Below are positions 18,226 through 27,442 of a DNA stretch of 59,797 bases, piece after piece (the stretch's first letter is position 1; every line of letters starts with the position of its first letter). The notes under the pieces are model-generated. The model saw only the letters and a program-made list of their open reading frames with translations. It searched no databases and was not told the DNA's origin. Made by a program: the position numbers and the translations under genes. Source of the DNA: an uncultured Saprospiraceae bacterium (lineage in GTDB: Bacteria; Bacteroidota; Bacteroidia; Chitinophagales; Saprospiraceae); NCBI GenBank assembly GCA_938022935.1, contig CALIHL010000153.1, positions 1 to 59,797 of the forward strand. Direction: 5' to 3'.

Positions 18226-19606
18226 ATGAATAGTCAAAAGACGTTATCCTTCTCTATCAAACTTTTAACTCTCATTGGAGCGGTTCTCCTGCAAATTGCA
18301 TGTTCTGAATCAGTAGAAGAACAACCGCTACAGTCTTTGGCTAACATCTCAGAGATTAAAGTTTTAGACAATGGGAATAGCGGGAACGCTTCTGACATAG
18401 AGGTCAACTTTGAAAAACAAGCAGAGACGAATGATGTGTTGGAGTATAGAGTCTTTCTGACGAAGTCGGCCGTCGCAACATCTTTTGATCTTAGCTCTGC
18501 TCAATCTTCTAGCTCATATGAACGCGCCACTCCAGATGATATCTTTACTGTACAAGGCCTGGTTCTAAATTCTAATTTTACAGATACCGAAGGAGACAAA
18601 ATCACGTCACAAGAATCTTATATCGTATCTGTTCTTTCTGTGCCTAAGAACAAAGAAGTTTTTACTGAGGCTTTTCTAAAATCAACAAGTCCTTTTAAAA
18701 TTATAAAAAACAATCTAATTAAAAATCATACGCTCCCATTACAGGTTGGAATGGGAAGCCTGGCTATAGATGAATCCGATAACCTCTATATGGCGACTAA
18801 CAATGTCATCTCTGAAATCAATAGTGACAGGGAACCAGAGTATCCTGTTTTTATAATTTCTCCAGTTGGTGATGCACAAGCATATTCCCAGGCTTTTTCA
18901 GTGTTAGGAGGTATAGACATAGATAGTGACGGTAACATTTATCAGGCTGTTCTGAACACTGGAAAGGTGATAAAAATTGATAAACAAGGTAACGTCAGTA
19001 ACCTTATAAATGAAGATGATAATAGAGGCTTCAAATTAGAATCTGTTGATGGCATCTTTGTTGATCAAAATGATCAAGTCTTTGTTTTAGATGTAGCCAG
19101 CAATAGTGTTGTTAAAATTGATAAAGATGGACTTAGTAGTCAGTTTGTATCTATAGCACCTCATGCAAGAGGTATAACAGGTGATAAAGATGGAAACTTA
19201 CATCAGCCATAACTCGGAGCAAGGTTTGATAACAAAAGTTTCTTCTACTGGAGCGGCAAGTGAATTGGCGACTATACCAACACTAGGTCCAGAGAACTAT
19301 CCACTAGAATTTCTCCAATGGGTCGGATACATAAAATACCATGATGGTTCATTGTATGTTACGAGCCCAAGTACCAATAAAGTATTTCGCGTAAGCATGA
19401 GTGGTGATGTATCGCTCTTTGCAGGATCTGGCTTTAGGTTTAAACCAAGAGGCGCTGCTATTTCTGCTAACCTTAACCGACCCCATGGATTGGCTTTTAG
19501 TAAAGATGGAAGCACACTTTATATCAGTGGTTCAGCCGATACTGAACCGCGACATACTCAGTCATCAGCGCCCTCTATAATCTGGAGTATAGAGCTGGTA
19601 GAATAA
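18226..19606 (+). pseudogene. NHL-repeat (SMP-30/6-bladed propeller-like) lipoprotein, frameshifted
   Basis: The first frame encodes a lipoprotein signal (lipobox ending LQIAC), an N-terminal domain of about 150 residues and then NHL-like repeats (LAIDESDNLYMATNN, IDIDSDGNIYQAV, IFVDQNDQVFVLD, ITGDKDGNL), and stops at 19212. The propeller continues in the next frame (19181-19606: YISHNSEQGLITKV, GLAFSKDGSTLYISG). Joining GDKDGN(L) to YISHNS near 19195-19205 restores a normal blade. One extra base, or two missing bases, explains the break. Together the parts make about 460 residues of a probable sugar-lactone/NHL-type surface protein. It is a recent pseudogene or a sequencing error. Confidence 0.7.
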
Positions 19607-19664
19607 GTTAAACCCTTCGAGCATATTTCTTGATTATTATTACCTTGGAGCTAAACCACGGTTA

Positions 19665-20396
19665 ATGAAAAAAAGAAAGTTTATAAAAGCGACATCTACT
19701 CTTATGGTAGGTACTGCCTTGGCCCCAATGGTGGCGTGCAAATCAGAAGCTAAAAAGACGACAGAGGTTGCCTCTAAGGTTATGGCTAAAGGAGGCTCGT
19801 TTGAACTACCAGCTTTATCTTTTCCTTTAGATGCCCTTGCTCCAAACATAGACGCTAGGACTATGGAGATCCACCATGGTAAGCACCATGCTGGTTATGT
19901 AAGAAAGTTTAACACTGCACTCGAGGGATCTAGTCATGTTGGAAAATCTTTAGAAGATATATTAGCGGCAATCGGACCAGATGATACGGGTCTACGTAAT
20001 AACGGTGGTGGTCACTATAACCATAGCTTATTCTGGTCGGTGATGTCTCCTAAAGGTGGCGGAACACCAAGTGGAGATTTGTCTGATGCTATTAATGCAG
20101 CATTCGGAGGATTCGACAAGTTTAAAGAAGCTTTTAGTACAGCAGCTAAGACACGTTTTGGTTCTGGCTGGGCGTGGTTAGCGAAAGGAGCAGACGGTAA
20201 GCTATTCGTTACCTCTACACCTAATCAAGACAATCCTTTGATGAGTAACATCGATGGAAAAAAAGGAACACCAATATTAGGCTTGGATGTGTGGGAACAT
20301 GCTTACTACCTTAATTACCAAAATAGAAGAGGGGATTATGTGGGCAACTTTTTCAACATTATAGATTGGAATGAAGTTGCTAAGCGACTTGGTTAA
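19665..20396 (+). CDS. Exported lipoprotein superoxide dismutase, Fe/Mn family
   Basis: 243 residues. It converts superoxide to hydrogen peroxide and oxygen. Metal ligands by alignment to E. coli MnSOD are His70 (MEIHHGKHH), His120 ([10 protein letters not shown]), Asp198 and His202 ([19 protein letters not shown]). The Gln in [10 protein letters not shown] favours Mn or cambialistic use. The N-terminus carries about 40 extra residues: a basic start ([11 protein letters not shown]), a hydrophobic stretch and a lipobox ending MVAC (Cys25), with an Ala/Lys linker. This predicts an exported, lipid-anchored enzyme, unlike the usual cytoplasmic form. A terminator follows directly. Confidence 0.93.
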   Translation: MKKRKFIKATSTLMVGTALAPMVACKSEAKKTTEVASKVMAKGGSFELPALSFPLDALAPNIDARTMEIHHGKHHAGYVRKFNTALEGSSHVGKSLEDILAAIGPDDTGLRNNGGGHYNHSLFWSVMSPKGGGTPSGDLSDAINAAFGGFDKFKEAFSTAAKTRFGSGWAWLAKGADGKLFVTSTPNQDNPLMSNIDGKKGTPILGLDVWEHAYYLNYQNRRGDYVGNFFNIIDWNEVAKRLG

Positions 20397-20421
20397 GACC
20401 AACCTTTATTTATAGTTTATG

Positions 20422-20457
20422 ACCCGAGCAGCCAACCCGTTGACTCGGGTATTTTTA
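20422..20457 (+). terminator. Intrinsic terminator after superoxide dismutase
   Basis: Stem ACCCGAG / CTCGGGT with a 15-nt loop followed by ATTTTTAT. It lies between the convergent SOD and ComM genes. Confidence 0.75.
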
Positions 20458-20473
20458 TAAACGTAATTGAACT

Positions 20474-22030
20474 TTATCCTGCCCAACCCTCGCGATCAAG
20501 GCTTCGATACTGTATCGCTTCGGCGAGGTGTTCAATCTTAATCCCTTCACTGGCTGCAAGGTCAGCACAAGTTCTTGCCACCTTTAAAATACGATCATAC
20601 GCTCGAGCGGAAAGTTGTAATTTCTTCATCGCTGTTTTTAAAAGCACAGAACAGGCTGTATCAAGTGGGCAGATTTCTCTAACCATACGGCTCGGCATCT
20701 GTGAGTTGCTATATATGTCAGGAAAACCTTTAAACCTTTCATCTTGAACCAAACGAGCTTTATTGACCCGTTTTCTAATATCTGAACTGGTCTCACTTTT
20801 ATATTCATTAGTACTTAACTCATCATAGCTGACAGGTGTTACCTCAACATGGAGATCGATTCTATCTAAGAGTGGTCCAGATATTTTATTGAGATATTTT
20901 TTAACTATCCCTGGACCACACACACAGTCTTTGTCAGGATGATTATAATACCCACAAGGACAAGGGTTCATAGATGCAACGAGCATAAATGAGGCGGGAT
21001 AATCAACTGATATTTTTGCCCTTGAGATGGTCACCTTTCGTTCTTCCATAGGTTGACGCATAACCTCTAAAACTGATCTTTTAAACTCGGGAAGTTCATC
21101 TAAAAACAAGACGCCATTATGGGCAAGTGATATCTCACCTGGATTGGGATTGGATCCGCCTCCAACCAGAGCTACATCGCTAATCGTGTGATGTGGAGAT
21201 CGAAAGGGGCGTGAAGAAACTAGAGATGACTCTGGCCCTAGCAAGCCACAAACAGAATGAATCTTTGTTACATCAAGGGCTTCCCGAAGAGATAGAGGGG
21301 GTAATATGCCTGGTAGTCTTTTGGCCAACATGGTCTTGCCAGCGCCTGGTGGTCCGATGAGTATGACATTGTGTCCTCCAGCAGCAGAGATTTCTAAGGC
21401 GCGCTTTATATTTTCTTGACCCTTAACGTCAGAAAAGTCAACAGCAAACTGATCCTGCTCTTCCATAAAGATCTCTCTTGTATCTACATGAGTGGCCTTG
21501 AGGGTACGATTGCCTGATAGAAAGTCTACAGCCTCTACAAGGTTTTCGATGCCATATACTTCAAGGTCGTTGACGATGGCAGCTTCCTTTGCATTTTGCT
21601 TTGGGACGATCATCCCCTTAAAACCTTTTTTTCGAGCTTCGATAGCAATCGGGAGAGCGCCTTTAATTGGTCTTAGTCCACCATCGAGCGCCAGCTCACC
21701 CATGATGACATAGTCGCTTAAGGTATCCGCATCGAGTTGCTTCGTAGCACCCAGAATGCCCAGAGCTATTGGCAAATCATAAGCAGACCCTTCTTTACGG
21801 ATGTCTGCTGGAGCGAGATTAACGACGAGCTTCAAGCGAAACATCTTATAGCCGATGTTCTTGATAGCTGCTTCTATTCGTTGGAAGCCCTCTTTTACAG
21901 CGCTATCTGGCAGACCGACCAGATGGTAGAAGTTAGATCCAACTGTGACATTTCCTCCGGCGTTGACTTCAACTGTGATGAGTTGTGCTTCTACGCCTTG
22001 TACTGCACTTGCAAAAGTTTTAACGAGCAT
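20474..22030 (-). CDS. comM: YifB/ComM family AAA+ ATPase (Mg-chelatase-like)
   Basis: 518 residues. An N-terminal ChlI/Lon-protease-like domain (about 1-170, VEVNAGG...LPDSAVKE) precedes an AAA+ module with Walker A GPPGAGKTML, Walker B VLFLDELPEF and sensor arginines. A Cys-rich insert (CPCGYYNHPDKDCVCG) and the C-terminal Mg_chelatase_C helices (ARAYDRILKVARTCADL) follow. ComM is a hexameric helicase that promotes branch migration when transformed DNA is integrated. The same gene is widespread in non-competent bacteria. Convergent with SOD, divergent from recX. Confidence 0.92.
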   Translation of the reverse strand: MLVKTFASAVQGVEAQLITVEVNAGGNVTVGSNFYHLVGLPDSAVKEGFQRIEAAIKNIGYKMFRLKLVVNLAPADIRKEGSAYDLPIALGILGATKQLDADTLSDYVIMGELALDGGLRPIKGALPIAIEARKKGFKGMIVPKQNAKEAAIVNDLEVYGIENLVEAVDFLSGNRTLKATHVDTREIFMEEQDQFAVDFSDVKGQENIKRALEISAAGGHNVILIGPPGAGKTMLAKRLPGILPPLSLREALDVTKIHSVCGLLGPESSLVSSRPFRSPHHTISDVALVGGGSNPNPGEISLAHNGVLFLDELPEFKRSVLEVMRQPMEERKVTISRAKISVDYPASFMLVASMNPCPCGYYNHPDKDCVCGPGIVKKYLNKISGPLLDRIDLHVEVTPVSYDELSTNEYKSETSSDIRKRVNKARLVQDERFKGFPDIYSNSQMPSRMVREICPLDTACSVLLKTAMKKLQLSARAYDRILKVARTCADLAASEGIKIEHLAEAIQYRSLDREGWAG

Positions 22031-22109
22031 ATGCTAATATATCCAAAATCAAAACGAATACTTGAAATCTTGGAAATTACAATAGTATATTAAGCGTTGA
22101 TATTATCAT

Positions 22110-22574
22110 ATGAATAAAGAAGAGGCGCTTGTTAAGCTTCAGAGGTATTGCACGTATCAAGATCGTTGTCACCAAGAGGTGAGATCAAAACTCTTGTCTA
22201 TTAAGATATATGGTGATTGGTTAGAAGAAGTGATGAGTGAGCTGATCGAACAAGGATACCTTAACGATGAGCGTTATGCCAAGAACTATGCGAGAGGCAA
22301 GTTTAGAATAAAGGGTTGGGGCAAAGTTAGAATCATTAGAGAGCTGAAAATCAGAAAGATAAGTGACTACTGTATCAAAAAAGCCATGATTGAAGTAGAT
22401 GAAGAAGGAGGCTATGAAGACACCTTGCGGGCACACTTAGAAAAGTATATCTCTCTTAGAAAAGAGAAGTATGATAAGTACACTCTAAGAAAAAAGGCTT
22501 TTGCACAGGGTGTTAGCAAGGGCTTTGAGATTCACCTTATAAACGCACAACTGAAGGAGATTCTAGTAGATTAA
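22110..22574 (+). CDS. recX: RecX-family regulator of RecA
   Basis: 154 residues made of three-helix repeats. Family landmarks are ALVKLQRYCTYQDRC near the start, LNDERYAKNYARGK in the middle and RKKAFAQGVSKGFE near the end. RecX binds along RecA filaments and modulates their activity. recA is not in the window; instead the neighbour is comM, so two recombination-related genes sit back to back. The stop lies 8 bp from the convergent lipoprotein gene. Confidence 0.88.
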   Translation: MNKEEALVKLQRYCTYQDRCHQEVRSKLLSIKIYGDWLEEVMSELIEQGYLNDERYAKNYARGKFRIKGWGKVRIIRELKIRKISDYCIKKAMIEVDEEGGYEDTLRAHLEKYISLRKEKYDKYTLRKKAFAQGVSKGFEIHLINAQLKEILVD

Positions 22575-22581
22575 AGTAGGC

Positions 22582-23016
22582 CTACTTTCTTCCTTTTATA
22601 GTTAAGATGCATCCATCTTCAGCAGGAATAGAGATCGTGACTTCATCTCCATCAACTCTACCATCGATGCATTCTCCATCATCACAGATGGTTATTGTAT
22701 TGCCTGATGCAGTATACTGACCACTACCACTCAAATCTTCTGAAAAACCAGTTGAAGAAAGCGTTGCATTAATAACGAATGTGTTATCAGCATTTAGCGT
22801 AACGTTTCCACTTATACAGACTTCTACACCACTTATATTTGAACAACCATCATCATCAACCTCAAATGACTGATTGAACTCTGGATCATCACAGCTCGTT
22901 GTACCGTAACTGTATATCTTATAAGAGCCTGTTACATCATCGCTATCTCCTCCACAACTTGGCAGAAGCGATACCAAGATTAAGAACAAGCAAGAGTTAA
23001 ATATGTGTTTAATCAT
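22582..23016 (-). CDS. Small acidic lipoprotein, lipocalin-like
   Basis: 144 residues. A signal peptide ends in a lipobox (LLPSC, Cys21), then GGDSDDVTGSYKIYSYG. The mature part is all-beta in appearance with paired Cys residues (CDDPEF, DGCSNISGVEVCISG, ICDDGECIDG) and a TFVINATLSSTG... SGSGQYTASGNTI segment. This is the pattern of lipocalin-like (DUF5004/DUF4923-type) Bacteroidota lipoproteins. Function unknown. Convergent with recX across a short palindromic overlap. Confidence 0.65.
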   Translation of the reverse strand: MIKHIFNSCLFLILVSLLPSCGGDSDDVTGSYKIYSYGTTSCDDPEFNQSFEVDDDGCSNISGVEVCISGNVTLNADNTFVINATLSSTGFSEDLSGSGQYTASGNTITICDDGECIDGRVDGDEVTISIPAEDGCILTIKGRK

Positions 23017-23083
23017 CTTTTAATTTTTTACATAGATGTAACTACATATTATGCCGATATTGTATGCACTCAACGAGATAATT

Positions 23084-24433
23084 ATGAAGTATTTGGTCTT
23101 ACTATTAGTGTTAACACGGAGTATCTTTTCCCCAGCGCAGGATATCCTTCCGCAAGTATTAAGTGTAGAAGAGCAATCGAGAGTTATTGACAACATCCTT
23201 GAGGATCGATTGGATAACCTTCTGCCTGAGTTGATGCGCAGAGAAGGTGTTGACATGTGGGTGATTATCTCTCGAGAGTACAATGAAGATCCAGTGATGA
23301 AGACCATTTTGCCCAGTACTTGGTTGGCGGCACGGCGGCGGACTATAATGGTATTTTATGACAATGGCGAGACTGTTGATAAGATAGCCATCGCACGCTA
23401 CAGTGTTGGCCGACTCTTAAAGGGTGAATGGAATGTCGATGTATATCCAGATCAGTGGGAAGCACTCATGAATATCATCAAGGATAAAAACCCAGATAAG
23501 ATAGCGCTCAACTATTCTGATAATTATGGGCTGGCAGATGGACTTGTAAAAACAGAATATGAGTCTTTTATGTCTTACTTATCTGAAAACATGCACAGCA
23601 AAGTCATGTCTGCAGAACGTTTAGCTGTTGCGTGGTTAGAAACAAGAAGCAATAAAGAACTGGAGGTCTATCCAATGATTTGCAGATTAGGTCATCTCAT
23701 CTTAAGAGAAGGGCTTTCTGAAAAGGCGATACATCCCGGCATCACGACAACAGATGATGTTGTGTGGTGGTTGAGACAGCGGGTCAAAGACTTGGGGTTG
23801 GACACATGGTTTCATCCATCTGTTTCGGTGCAGCGATCTGATATGGGTAACAATGAGTTTCTAAGATCATTCAGTAAGCGACCTGATCAAGATGTTATCA
23901 TGCCAGGTGATCTGGTACATGTTGATTTTGGTATAACATATCTTCGGCTGAACACGGACCAACAAGAACACTTCTATGTCTTACGGCCAGGAGAGACTGA
24001 GGCACCAGCGGGTTTGGTTGATGCTTTCGCAAATGGAAACCGAGTACAAGACATTCTGACTTCTAATTTTAAAAAGGGGTTAAGTGGAAATGAAATTCTA
24101 AAAAGATCTTTAGATCAAGCAAAGTCGGAAGGGCTCAATGCTTCTATCTACACTCATCCAATAGGGTTTCATGGTCATGCGGCAGGACCGACTATCGGTA
24201 TGTGGGACAAGCAAGGAGGCGTAAAAGGGTCAGGTGATTATCCGCTGTATGATAACACCGCTTATTCCATCGAGCTATTTGCAGCAACGCCTGTCAAAGA
24301 GTGGGGCGATAAGCCAGTGCGTATCATGCTTGAAGAAGACGGTGTATATCAAGATGGAAAGTTCTACTTTTTAGATGGAAGACAAAAAGAACTATTTCTA
24401 ATTCCAAGAAATAGAAAAGAAATGGGTAAGTAG
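23084..24433 (+). CDS. Secreted M24 family metallopeptidase (Xaa-Pro type)
   Basis: 449 residues from the ATG at 23084; the longer frame from 23051 would put a polar stretch before the signal peptide (MKYLVLLLVLTRSIF). An N-terminal creatinase-like domain precedes a pita-bread domain. Candidate metal ligands are the Asp of LVHVDFGITY, the Asp of LNTDQQ, the His of HPIGFHGHAAG, and Glu in SIELFAATP and in IMLEEDGVY. Members cleave X-Pro bonds. Export is less common for this family but recurrent in Bacteroidota. Confidence 0.85.
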   Translation: MKYLVLLLVLTRSIFSPAQDILPQVLSVEEQSRVIDNILEDRLDNLLPELMRREGVDMWVIISREYNEDPVMKTILPSTWLAARRRTIMVFYDNGETVDKIAIARYSVGRLLKGEWNVDVYPDQWEALMNIIKDKNPDKIALNYSDNYGLADGLVKTEYESFMSYLSENMHSKVMSAERLAVAWLETRSNKELEVYPMICRLGHLILREGLSEKAIHPGITTTDDVVWWLRQRVKDLGLDTWFHPSVSVQRSDMGNNEFLRSFSKRPDQDVIMPGDLVHVDFGITYLRLNTDQQEHFYVLRPGETEAPAGLVDAFANGNRVQDILTSNFKKGLSGNEILKRSLDQAKSEGLNASIYTHPIGFHGHAAGPTIGMWDKQGGVKGSGDYPLYDNTAYSIELFAATPVKEWGDKPVRIMLEEDGVYQDGKFYFLDGRQKELFLIPRNRKEMGK

Positions 24434-24435
24434 AC

Positions 24436-24951
24436 TTACCAGACTTTTATAATATCAGGATTGTCAACCCATTTGCTCCATTTTTTATTATAGGTGTGTA
24501 GACGCTTGGTGGGTTTGTTATTGTTATCCACAATTAAAAAACCCCTGTTGGCCCATTCGAAGATACTCCCGTATAGATTATAAACATTTGTAAAACCAGC
24601 TGTTTCTAATTTTTCGCCAATCTTATCACTCCTATAACCTATAGAACAATAGACGATCAAAGGTTTGTCTTTTGGCAGGTCGGAGATGGTTGACAAGTCA
24701 AAGTTGTCATAACCGATATATTTAGCGTCAGGTATATGACTTATGTTATACTCTTCTTTCTCTCTGGCATCAAGATAGATATAGCCCTGTAGGCTATCAT
24801 TAACTGCCTTTTCTACGCTAATCGTCGGCACTTGATACCCAATCATGCCATCGACCTTTTTATCAAAGTCTGGATTGATTATGTCCTGCGCATAAGACGA
24901 CATAAGTGCGACAAAGGAAAAAAGAATGATATATAGCGTTTTCTTAATCAA
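24436..24951 (-). CDS. Exported rhodanese-like protein
   Basis: 171 residues with a signal peptide (cleaved near SYAQ). A single rhodanese domain carries YLDAREKEEYNISHIPDAKYIG and the catalytic loop CSIGYRSDKIG with Cys102. It would transfer sulfane sulfur or act as a protein-interaction module in the periplasm. It is the last gene of a three-gene operon, one base after the mevalonate diphosphate decarboxylase gene. No functional link between them is evident. Confidence 0.85.
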   Translation of the reverse strand: MIKKTLYIILFSFVALMSSYAQDIINPDFDKKVDGMIGYQVPTISVEKAVNDSLQGYIYLDAREKEEYNISHIPDAKYIGYDNFDLSTISDLPKDKPLIVYCSIGYRSDKIGEKLETAGFTNVYNLYGSIFEWANRGFLIVDNNNKPTKRLHTYNKKWSKWVDNPDIIKVW

Positions 24952-24952
24952 G

Positions 24953-26029
24953 CTATTTTAATTTGACAGGTCCTTGACCAACTTGGTCCTTTATGATTCT
25001 GCCTTCGTGAGACAGAGATAGAAGACTACTATTTATAAACGCAGTAGCTTCGGTTTTTATATGGTGTGGATAAAGTATGTGAACATTGGGTCCGGCATCC
25101 AGTGTAAAGAAAAGGGGTAGGCCAGCCTCCTTTCTAAATGTTCTAATTCTTTTTATTACTTCTAAGGTGTTTGGTTCCATCAGGATATAAGAAGGGTCCG
25201 AACACATCATCAAGGCGTGCAGTGTCAATGCCTCATCTTCTACGATCTTTCCAAAAGATGTGAGGTCACCAACTTTCATTGATTCGAGTAACGACTTCAT
25301 GTGAGTACCTGCTTGTTCGTAACGCTTGCTTGCAAAGATATTGGTATCCATGAGCGCGTGGCCAGCAGATGAAGAAACAGCCTTCTCTTGATCACTTACG
25401 ATCAGTATGTCATCATGAAAATTGGTAAACACTTCATCAAGATAATCGATTGGGATGGCATAAAGATCAGAGCTCTCTGGTATCATCTCTGAAGGGCCCC
25501 ATGCTGCGATATGTGGATAGATAGACCGACAAGCACTACCGCTACCGAGTCTCGACAAAAACGAAACCTTTTTTCTAAATAGAGCTTCGTCTTTTAAACC
25601 GAATAATTTTTTTTCAATATCACAAAGACATAACGCCAATGCACCCATACTTGAAGCAGAAGAGGCAATACCAGAAGAGTGAGGAAACGAGTTTTCACTT
25701 TCTATTTTAAAAGCTATTTGTCCAATCCATGGTATGTCATCTATTATAGAGTTTAGGTACTTTACGATTCTCTTTTCGAAGCTTTCTTCTTCTTTTCCTT
25801 CAAATAAAAACTGAACCCATTTTTCAGAAGTACTTCGAGGTTGATAGTTTACACTTGTGACGGTGTGTGCATTATCCAAAGTAAAACTGATGGAGGCATT
25901 CTCAGGAAGTTGCACAGGCCTCTTTCCCCAATACTTTATAAGTGCAATATTTGAAGGACACTTCCAACTTACTTCACCTTGATGGCTGTGTGTATCTGGT
26001 AGTTGTGGTTGAATCGAAAAAAAGGACAT
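24953..26029 (-). CDS. mvaD: Diphosphomevalonate decarboxylase
   Basis: 358 residues of the GHMP kinase superfamily. The diagnostic start is CPSNIALIKYWGKR with a Lys contacting substrate. The phosphate loop is SSGIASSASSMGAL, the catalytic Arg lies in GSGSACRSIYP, and the catalytic Asp in LDAGPNVHIL. It makes isopentenyl diphosphate by ATP-dependent decarboxylation of mevalonate diphosphate. This shows the organism uses the mevalonate route, as many Bacteroidota do. No other pathway gene is adjacent. It sits between a DUF4294-like gene and the rhodanese gene. Confidence 0.93.
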   Translation of the reverse strand: MSFFSIQPQLPDTHSHQGEVSWKCPSNIALIKYWGKRPVQLPENASISFTLDNAHTVTSVNYQPRSTSEKWVQFLFEGKEEESFEKRIVKYLNSIIDDIPWIGQIAFKIESENSFPHSSGIASSASSMGALALCLCDIEKKLFGLKDEALFRKKVSFLSRLGSGSACRSIYPHIAAWGPSEMIPESSDLYAIPIDYLDEVFTNFHDDILIVSDQEKAVSSSAGHALMDTNIFASKRYEQAGTHMKSLLESMKVGDLTSFGKIVEDEALTLHALMMCSDPSYILMEPNTLEVIKRIRTFRKEAGLPLFFTLDAGPNVHILYPHHIKTEATAFINSSLLSLSHEGRIIKDQVGQGPVKLK

Positions 26030-26034
26030 AAGAG

Positions 26035-26694
26035 TTACTGATGTATATCATGAGAGATATCGAAGTCTTGAAGGACAACATCAAGTATCTCGTTCTGGCC
26101 CAAAACATACCCATGTTTCAACCGATAACCATAAAGCTTGCTCGACTGATTCCAGTAAAACGCTTTTAGTTTTCCTTGTGTCATCTTTATCAAATCAAAC
26201 ATAGGCGTTTCAAGTTCTCGCTCTATCATTTTGACGAGTATTTTTCCCTGCGTCTTAGAAAGTTTCTTGAGCGGCACCTCAAATTCTTTTTGAAGCTCTT
26301 TGGATAGCTTTCGCAAATACTTCTTGCGTTTCCTCTTTTTCATGGTGTTGGTAACATGCTCTGCCTCACGAAAGATTCTGATCGATTGCTTTGCGTATGG
26401 GTAAACTTTGGCTGCATATCGTCTATACTTGAGGTATCTGAGATAGTCTGCTCTGGACTGAAAGGTACGAGGAGAAGAGACATTGACATTGCCCAGATTA
26501 GCGAAAATGAGTGTATCCCCTTCGGTAATTAGTGCAGAGACTACCTGTCCGTTGATTTTTATTTCTTCGATTATATCCTTCTTGATGAGCTTAGTATCAT
26601 GCATTTTAGACAGGGTCTCATCATAGTCACTTTGTCCATAACAAGTGTTGAAGCCACCAACTACCAAAAAGAATAATAACATGTGCTTAGTCAT
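26035..26694 (-). CDS. DUF4294-like secreted protein
   Basis: 219 residues with a signal peptide ending near CYGQ. The family core YLRYLKYRRYAAKVYPYAKQ (about 104-123) is recognisable, followed by a highly basic helix (KKRKRKKYLRKL) and KLSKTQGKILVKMIERE. Bacteroidota-specific and of unknown function. First gene of the operon with mvaD (5-base gap) and the rhodanese. Confidence 0.75.
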   Translation of the reverse strand: MTKHMLLFFLVVGGFNTCYGQSDYDETLSKMHDTKLIKKDIIEEIKINGQVVSALITEGDTLIFANLGNVNVSSPRTFQSRADYLRYLKYRRYAAKVYPYAKQSIRIFREAEHVTNTMKKRKRKKYLRKLSKELQKEFEVPLKKLSKTQGKILVKMIERELETPMFDLIKMTQGKLKAFYWNQSSKLYGYRLKHGYVLGQNEILDVVLQDFDISHDIHQ

Positions 26695-26729
26695 AACACT
26701 CTTAAGACGTATAAATCATGAAGAATACA

Positions 26730-26737
26730 CAAACATA
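26730..26737 (-). promoter_or_regulatory. Possible -7 box (TATGTTTG) for the DUF4294/mvaD operon
   Basis: A perfect TAnnTTTG on the minus strand about 36 bp upstream of the DUF4294-like gene. No -33 TTTG is present at standard spacing. Confidence 0.3.
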
Positions 26738-26772
26738 ATAGCCAAAGAACGTGATCGGTATATCTTTGTACC

Positions 26773-27432
26773 GTGAGATTTTTAGCCAACGCTATATCCC
26801 TTGTATTTCATCCCTTGTTTCTGGTCTACGCGCTAGTGGTGTTAGCCTACTTTATAGATCGATATGCTTACTATATCAATGATAGCAGAGCTATTGGTGC
26901 GATGTTGATCATGAACTTTTTTCTTCTGGTCCTTTTCCCTGGGGTTAGTATAGCGATGCTGGTTGGTTTAAAGATGATATCTGGCTTCAAGATGGAGAAA
27001 AGGGAAGATAGAATAGCACCACTGATCATCACACTGTCTCTTTACATCTGGTTTTTTATCAATATTTATAACAATGTCAGCTTTCCGGACTCTTTGAGGT
27101 TCGTAGCACTGGGTATCACATTGTCAGTTGGCCTGGCTTTTTTCATCAATAACTTCACCAAAATAAGCCTCCATACCATTGGTGTTAGTTCATTTACGGT
27201 TGGAGTAGGGATTTTGCTTTTGTCGCAAGAAAAGTCTTTCATCGATATAGACATACTTGGCATTGGTGGGTATAGAGTTTCTTCTATTTTTATGCCTCTA
27301 ATAAGTGTATTTGTAGCGGGCTGTGTTGGTAGCGCTAGATTGTTTCTTAATGCCCACAAGCCGCAAGAAGTATATGGCGGATACCTGATAGGAAGCCTTG
27401 CGCAGCTTATAGCTTTTAGAATCATCATGTAA
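26773..27432 (+). CDS. PAP2-like integral membrane protein
   Basis: 219 residues, GTG start, six hydrophobic segments. The three signatures of type 2 phosphatidic acid phosphatases are present in altered form: K73-x6-R80 followed by IAP, S132-L-H134, and R189-x5-H195-x3-E199 where the family has Arg, His and Asp. The placement after successive helices fits too. It may dephosphorylate undecaprenyl or phosphatidyl phosphates, or be a non-catalytic relative. First gene of a run with dapD and a sulfotransferase. Confidence 0.6.
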   Translation: MRFLANAISLVFHPLFLVYALVVLAYFIDRYAYYINDSRAIGAMLIMNFFLLVLFPGVSIAMLVGLKMISGFKMEKREDRIAPLIITLSLYIWFFINIYNNVSFPDSLRFVALGITLSVGLAFFINNFTKISLHTIGVSSFTVGVGILLLSQEKSFIDIDILGIGGYRVSSIFMPLISVFVAGCVGSARLFLNAHKPQEVYGGYLIGSLAQLIAFRIIM

Positions 27433-27442
27433 AAAGTAAATA

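Noticed and set aside
22573-22588. 16-bp palindrome AAAGTAGGCCTACTTT at the recX/lipoprotein stops
   Set aside because: Perfect but with no room for a loop beyond 4 nt, an AT-rich 6-bp stem and no proper T-tract; too weak for a terminator and a single copy.
26761-26768. TATCTTTG as promoter for the PAP2-like gene
   Set aside because: The predicted start of transcription would fall inside the GTG start codon region, and no -33 element is present; probably chance.
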